Assembly: GCA_029865195.1 (NCBI GenBank)
Contig: JAOUHH010000014.1
Span: 1 to 21,800 of the forward strand
Reading direction: 5' to 3'
From: Desulfobulbaceae bacterium
GTDB taxonomy: Bacteria > Desulfobacterota > Desulfobulbia > Desulfobulbales > UBA5123
Length of the DNA stretch: 21,800 bases
Each line of letters begins with the position of its first letter. Positions within the stretch are counted from its first letter, which is position 1. The notes below the pieces were generated by a model, which ran no database searches, was not told the DNA's origin, and worked only from the letters and a program-made list of their open reading frames with translations. This document shows, piece by piece, positions 17,959-21,800 of this stretch. The position numbers were made by a program, and so were the translations under genes.

Positions 17959-19038
17959 TTATTCAGGGATCACGATCTGGCGGAGCCGGTCGGCGGCCTC
18001 TTCCGGGCTGATGGTGTTCACGAACAGGCCGGAGCCCAACTCGAAGCCGGAGGGGATGCTGGTGCGCGGGCAGATTTCGAGGTGCCAGTGAAAGCTGTCG
18101 GCGAAGTCACCACTGTTCTTGAGATGCGGCACGGTGTGGAGGAAGTAGTTGTACTGCACATCGCCCACCACCCCGTTCAGCCGCGTCATGGTGCGGCTGA
18201 GCACCCGGGCCAGATCGGCAAGCTCATCGTCGGTGGTGGTCAGGAAGTTGCTCTGATGCCGGACCGGCAGGATATGCACCTCCCACTCGTAACGGCTGGC
18301 AAAGGGCTTCACCGCAACAAACCTCTCGCCCCGTTCGACGATGTAGCGGCCGGTTTCGTATTCCTGCCTCCTTTCCCCGGCGCGGCGGTCAAAGGAGGTG
18401 GTGGTCATGGTCATCGCCTCGTCGATGAGGGTGCAGAACACGCAGGCGTTGTGCCGCTGGTAAAATTCCCGGCTGCTCTCCACCTCGTCATGCACGTTGT
18501 GCGGGACGATGGGCATGGCAATGAGCTGGCTGTGAGTGTGGGCCATGCTGCCGCCGGCCGCCTTGCCGAAGTTCTTGAACACCAGGATGTATTTGATCCG
18601 GGGGTCGGCCTCGTAGAGAAAGCGCATCCGGTCCCGGTACACCCCGAAGAGGGTGGTCAGATGCCGCTCGGTGAACTGATGGAGGGCGATCCCGTGGTTG
18701 GGATGATCGATGATCACCTCATGATGCCCGTACCCCTCGATCACCTGCTGGATGCCGGCGGGCAGCCCGGTGGGCAGAAAATCGTCGGCCAGGACCGGAT
18801 AGGGGTTCTTCACCACCCGGATCGCCCATTCGCCTGCGGCAGGCACCTGCATCGCCACCGGCGGGGTGAGATGCTCGTTGCCCCGGCAAAAGGGGCAGGT
18901 CTCCACTATGCTGCGCATGTCGCGCGCAACCGGCTGTTCATCCCGGCGCGGCCGGTTGCCGCGGGCGGTGGAGATCAGCACCGACTGGGTCGGCACCACC
19001 GGATCGATACGAATTTCCCGAACGATTGCAGCGGACAT
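17959..19038 (-). CDS. galT: Galactose-1-phosphate uridylyltransferase-family protein
   Basis: GalT swaps UMP between UDP-glucose and galactose-1-phosphate in the Leloir pathway via a uridylyl-histidine. The 359 residues match the family length. Zinc-site CPFC (Cys48/Cys51) and CVFC pairs, the active-site HTHSQ (nucleophile His169) in GGSMAHTHSQLIAMP, and the C-terminal FHWHLEICPR are visible. The usual HPHxQ has Thr168 instead of Pro. The ATG at 19038 follows AGGGAG at 8 nt. No galK, galE or other galactose gene is nearby, so the enzyme may use another hexose-1-phosphate, as in the broader HIT-type GalT/ADP-sulfurylase family. It is 52 bp downstream of the membrane protein gene on the same strand. 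Confidence 0.88.
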   Translation of the reverse strand: MSAAIVREIRIDPVVPTQSVLISTARGNRPRRDEQPVARDMRSIVETCPFCRGNEHLTPPVAMQVPAAGEWAIRVVKNPYPVLADDFLPTGLPAGIQQVIEGYGHHEVIIDHPNHGIALHQFTERHLTTLFGVYRDRMRFLYEADPRIKYILVFKNFGKAAGGSMAHTHSQLIAMPIVPHNVHDEVESSREFYQRHNACVFCTLIDEAMTMTTTSFDRRAGERRQEYETGRYIVERGERFVAVKPFASRYEWEVHILPVRHQSNFLTTTDDELADLARVLSRTMTRLNGVVGDVQYNYFLHTVPHLKNSGDFADSFHWHLEICPRTSIPSGFELGSGLFVNTISPEEAADRLRQIVIPE

Positions 19039-19090
19039 GACATGGCTCCCTGGCGGTTGGCCGGCTTGTATCGGCCGGCATGCATCCCTC

Positions 19091-19681
19091 TTACAGCGGC
19101 GGCCCGATCAGTTTTTCCCAGGCGTCGACATCGGCAACGCTGCGCGCCCCCAGCACAACCTGCATCTTCAATATCTCCTTGGCAACGGTATGATCCGCCT
19201 CCAACGCCGCCTTGCAGGCGGCCGTGACATCGTCCTCGGTCTGCAAGGACTGCCCCGCGCCGCCAGCGGCCTCGGGCTCCGTCTCGATGGGGATAACCTC
19301 CGTCGCCCCCTCCGGCACGATCGCCTTATCGAGGAGGGGAAGACTGGTGGAAAGCGTCGAGCCGACCTCCCGCACCTTTTCCATGGGCAGGGTATCGATC
19401 CGCGCCAGCAGCGACCTGAGCCGCTCCTGATGCTGGGCCACGGCCTCATCGCCGACCTGTTTGACAACGGCGGCCGGACTGAAGGCAAGGAAATTCAGGA
19501 AGAAGGCCAGGCAGCCGACCACCAATTCAACGAGCAGCAACTTAAACAACTTTTGCCGCTGCTCGGCATCCGCCAGCTTGATCCACCCCACCAGCGACAG
19601 CCAAATGACCCCAACCGTGAAGATGAACGCGCCGACCAGGGTGTAGGCAACTATCAGCGGAATAATTACAAGATGATGCAT
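19091..19681 (-). CDS. Two-helix membrane protein of unknown function
   Basis: A 196-residue protein not recognised as any family. It has two N-terminal hydrophobic helices (about residues 4-32 and 46-70) joined by a basic loop (KLADAEQRQKLFK), then a soluble, acidic, helix-rich C-terminal domain with ALARIDTLPMEKV-like helices and a Glu/Pro/Gly-rich linker at about 122-142. The ATG at 19681 follows AAGGAGG at about 8 nt. It lies 44 bp after the patatin gene and 52 bp before galT, all on the minus strand. Co-transcription with the lipase is likely. Function cannot be assigned. Confidence 0.7.
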   Translation of the reverse strand: MHHLVIIPLIVAYTLVGAFIFTVGVIWLSLVGWIKLADAEQRQKLFKLLLVELVVGCLAFFLNFLAFSPAAVVKQVGDEAVAQHQERLRSLLARIDTLPMEKVREVGSTLSTSLPLLDKAIVPEGATEVIPIETEPEAAGGAGQSLQTEDDVTAACKAALEADHTVAKEILKMQVVLGARSVADVDAWEKLIGPPL

Positions 19682-19725
19682 CTGCGGCCCCTCCTTGTTG
19701 GCCTGGACCTGCGGCAGGCCCCGGG

Positions 19726-20748
19726 TTACCGGTTCGGCTTGGCCTCGTCGCCGTCGAACCAGTCAAAATACCGCAGGGCGCCCTCCTTGCCGGACTGCAC
19801 GAGCTCCCGCTTCTTGTCGTCGGAGAGATCGAAATCCGTCGTCTTCACGCCCAGGGTGTCGATGTAGATTGTACGCGCCCAGTCGTCGCTGTGTAAATGG
19901 CTATTCTGCTGCGCCTCGACAATGGCGTTGATCAGCGCCAGGGTATATTCCATGAAGTTGTCTATCTTCTTGTGCGGCGGCTCGGCGTGGTCGCGGAAGA
20001 GGGCGATCTCCTCCTTGGTGTCGAGGCGGAAACCCAGGGTTTCCTTGTTGTAGACATAATCGGAGACCGGCCGGGCGGCCGCAGCCATCGCGGCATTGAT
20101 CTTTTGGTAGTAGTCCGGCTCGGCGAAGTTTTGCGAGTCGAGATACTTCTTGCGATCGAAGAGTTTGACCGGGTAGTTGTCGAGCACCCCGCCATCCACA
20201 TAGACATCGCCGCGCATGCTCCGCTTGGCGGCGAAAAACAACGGGATCGACATGGAGATCCGCGCCGCGTCGGCGATACATATCCTTGGGGTATGCTCCG
20301 CCGAAAAGACCTCCGAGAACGAGGTCGAGAGATTGGTCCCCACCAGATACAGCGACTTGAAGCCACGCTGCTCCCGCATCGCCTCCAGGTCGGCGAAGGT
20401 GGCCTCGCTGTTGCCGGTCTTTTGCTCGATGAGCTTGCCGATCCACTGGCGGAAGAAATCCCCCTTGTACCAGCCATACTGCTCGACCAGCCGTTCGGCG
20501 TCGCGGATGACGCCCCACGAATCGTCCTTGAAGTCGTTGAAATCGAGCGCCCAGAGGACATCCTGGGTTTCCTGCGGGGTATAGCCGAGGCCGAGCAAAA
20601 CGGCGTTGATCGCCCCGGCCGAGGTGCCGCCAACGCGTTCGATCCCGGCGGTTATCTGCCGGTCGGCGAGGACCCCCAAGGCCCCGACATAGGCAATCCC
20701 CTTGACCCCGCCCCCCTCGAAAATCAGATTCCGAAACGCGTATCTCAT
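19726..20748 (-). CDS. Patatin-like phospholipase family protein
   Basis: A 340-residue serine lipid acyl hydrolase. The oxyanion-hole loop EGGGVKGIAYVGAL (Gly12-Gly17), the nucleophile elbow GTSAG (Ser43) and the second catalytic residue in DGGVLDNYP (Asp185) are all present and ordered as in bacterial patatins, so the Ser-Asp dyad is intact. No signal peptide is seen, so it probably acts in the cytosol or at the inner leaflet. The C-terminal region (about 200-340) is charged and helical. The ATG at 20748 follows GGGAGGA. It is the first gene after the terminator at 20870-20897 and leads the membrane protein and galT genes. Substrate unknown. Confidence 0.93.
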   Translation of the reverse strand: MRYAFRNLIFEGGGVKGIAYVGALGVLADRQITAGIERVGGTSAGAINAVLLGLGYTPQETQDVLWALDFNDFKDDSWGVIRDAERLVEQYGWYKGDFFRQWIGKLIEQKTGNSEATFADLEAMREQRGFKSLYLVGTNLSTSFSEVFSAEHTPRICIADAARISMSIPLFFAAKRSMRGDVYVDGGVLDNYPVKLFDRKKYLDSQNFAEPDYYQKINAAMAAAARPVSDYVYNKETLGFRLDTKEEIALFRDHAEPPHKKIDNFMEYTLALINAIVEAQQNSHLHSDDWARTIYIDTLGVKTTDFDLSDDKKRELVQSGKEGALRYFDWFDGDEAKPNR

Positions 20749-20861
20749 GGCATCCTCCCCCAGTTTGTCGTTCGTGCCGCGAAACCCTGCCGTCCTTCCT
20801 CCTCCTTACCTTGTTTCGTCCTGCCTGACAACCGGATTCTCCCACCTGCCCAACCCACAGA

Positions 20862-20897
20862 AACAACAAGGCCCGCAACCATCACGGTTCGCGGGCC
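20862..20897 (-). terminator. Intrinsic terminator after the methyltransferase gene
   Basis: On the minus strand GGCCCGC...GCGGGCC (20891-20897 with 20870-20876), extended by AACC/GGTT (20886-20889 with 20877-20880), forms an 11-bp stem with a one-base bulge and a 5-nt loop. It is followed by TTGTTGTTT. It lies about 25 nt after the stop at 20922. Confidence 0.8.
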
Positions 20898-20921
20898 GGC
20901 ACGGCACGTAATGGGGGCGGT

Positions 20922-21800
20922 TCAGGCCGACAGGGCCTGCAACCTCCGGATATGCTCGGGGCCGATCCCGCAACAGCCGCCGACGATCTGCGCGCCCATC
21001 TCGATCCATTTCGCGGCCTCGGCGGCGTATTCCTCCGGGGTGATCACATCGGTGAACAGCCAGTTCGGCATCACAAAGACCCCGGAGTGGGCGTAGACGC
21101 CGATCCGGCCCTGCCAGCGCGACTTGAGAATGGCAAAGGCCTCGGCCGCGTCTTTCGTTTCGGTGTGCATGATGAAGGCCGCATCCCCGCCGATTTGGGC
21201 GATGGCCTCGACCCCCTCCCGCAGGGTGTGCCCCTGCTCCCAGAGCATCATCTCGCCGGCCGCGTTCTTGACGCAACTGAACCCCAGCCAGACCGGCAAC
21301 CCGGTCTGCAACGCCGCCTCCACCGCCATCGACCCCTGCCGGATATCCTCGATCATCTCGATAATCAGGAGGTCCGCCCCGGCCTCGGCCAGGACCTCGG
21401 CCTGCTCGCGGTACCAGGCAAAGGCATCGGCGGAGGGCGGATAACACAGGTTGGGGTCATCGCAGAAGGTGGTCGGGGCGATGGAGCCGGCCACCGCCAC
21501 CGGCCGGTTCGCGCCCTCCCTGGCCTTGAGCGCGATCTTCACCGCGTCGGCGTTGAGACGGCGGAACTGCCCCTCAAGCCCGGCCCGGACCAGCATGTGC
21601 CGGGCGAGCGAAAAGGAATTGCTGGTGATGATATCCGCCCCGGCCCGGATATAATCCTCATGCACGACCCGCACCACCTCCGGGGAGCCGAGAATCGCCT
21701 CGGCACTCCACGCCGCGCTGTTCATCGCCACCCCACGCCGCTCCAGCTCGGTGCCGGTGGCGCCATCGAGGATAACCGTCTCGCGGTTGGCAATCTTTTC
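20922..21800 (-). CDS. Homocysteine S-methyltransferase family protein (5' partial)
   Basis: A zinc-dependent methyltransferase of the BHMT/MmuM family, moving a methyl group from a sulfonium or betaine donor to homocysteine. The visible 292 codons begin EKIANRETVILDGATGTELERRG, the family N-terminus, so only a few residues are missing beyond the window edge. YIRAGADIITSNSF and the C-terminal GGCCGIGPEHIRRL (two of three zinc cysteines) are clear. The third ligand, normally in a GxNC motif after the middle helix, is absent: that position reads AAFIMHTETKD. This suggests a subfamily with changed metal or substrate use. The internal GTG/ATG at 21731 and 21725 are not the start. The gene ends at a strong terminator. 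Confidence 0.88.
   Translation of the reverse strand, partial: EKIANRETVILDGATGTELERRGVAMNSAAWSAEAILGSPEVVRVVHEDYIRAGADIITSNSFSLARHMLVRAGLEGQFRRLNADAVKIALKAREGANRPVAVAGSIAPTTFCDDPNLCYPPSADAFAWYREQAEVLAEAGADLLIIEMIEDIRQGSMAVEAALQTGLPVWLGFSCVKNAAGEMMLWEQGHTLREGVEAIAQIGGDAAFIMHTETKDAAEAFAILKSRWQGRIGVYAHSGVFVMPNWLFTDVITPEEYAAEAAKWIEMGAQIVGGCCGIGPEHIRRLQALSA

Noticed and set aside
18082..19227. A 381-codon plus-strand frame opposite galT
   Set aside because: It is antisense to a gene with clear GalT motifs and has no domain signature of its own.

Overview
The window looks like part of the chromosome of an anaerobic, Gram-negative bacterium related to the Desulfobacterota (old Deltaproteobacteria), probably near the Desulfobulbales. 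This is inferred from high GC, a sigma-54 response regulator, a MASE3 hybrid kinase, a CNB-DUF2225-type protein, a CD1871A-like CxxC microprotein beside a polyferredoxin, and PilZ/MotA-like genes. No rRNA or marker gene was available, so the placement is tentative. No complete insertion sequence, phage, tRNA or CRISPR array was seen.

Layout. (1) 2-4729, plus strand: the end of trkA, then trkH and mnmG (potassium uptake and tRNA wobble-uridine modification). (2) 4730-5050: a 321-bp gap with an AT-rich patch, a perfect TATAAT, a strong pair of inverted repeats enclosing about 197 bp, and GC-rich hairpins that can pair in alternative ways. (3) 5051-8776, plus: a 1241-residue hybrid histidine kinase. 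(4) 8789-12529, minus: a cyclic-nucleotide-domain/DUF2225-like protein, an NtrC-type response regulator and prepilin peptidase. (5) 12832-16373, plus: a probable six-gene operon, namely a CheW-like protein, PilZ, MTH1187-type thiamine-binding protein, CxxC microprotein, NapH-like polyferredoxin and an SH3b protein. (6) 16405-17676, minus: a second, degenerate PilZ protein and an orphan MotA-like protein, the latter behind a well-spaced sigma-54 promoter. (7) 17959-21800, minus: galT, a two-helix membrane protein, a patatin-like lipase and a partial homocysteine S-methyltransferase-family gene that ends in a clear hairpin terminator.

A likely theme of the middle (5.0-17.7 kb) is signalling to the cell surface or to motility: hybrid kinase, cNMP-binding protein, sigma-54 regulator, pilus peptidase, CheW-like protein, two PilZ proteins and a MotA-like protein. 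The most distinctive points are the MotA-like/PilZ pair with a sigma-54 promoter and no MotB, the thiamine-binding/CxxC-microprotein/polyferredoxin module, and the inverted-repeat-bounded, structured segment ahead of the hybrid kinase.
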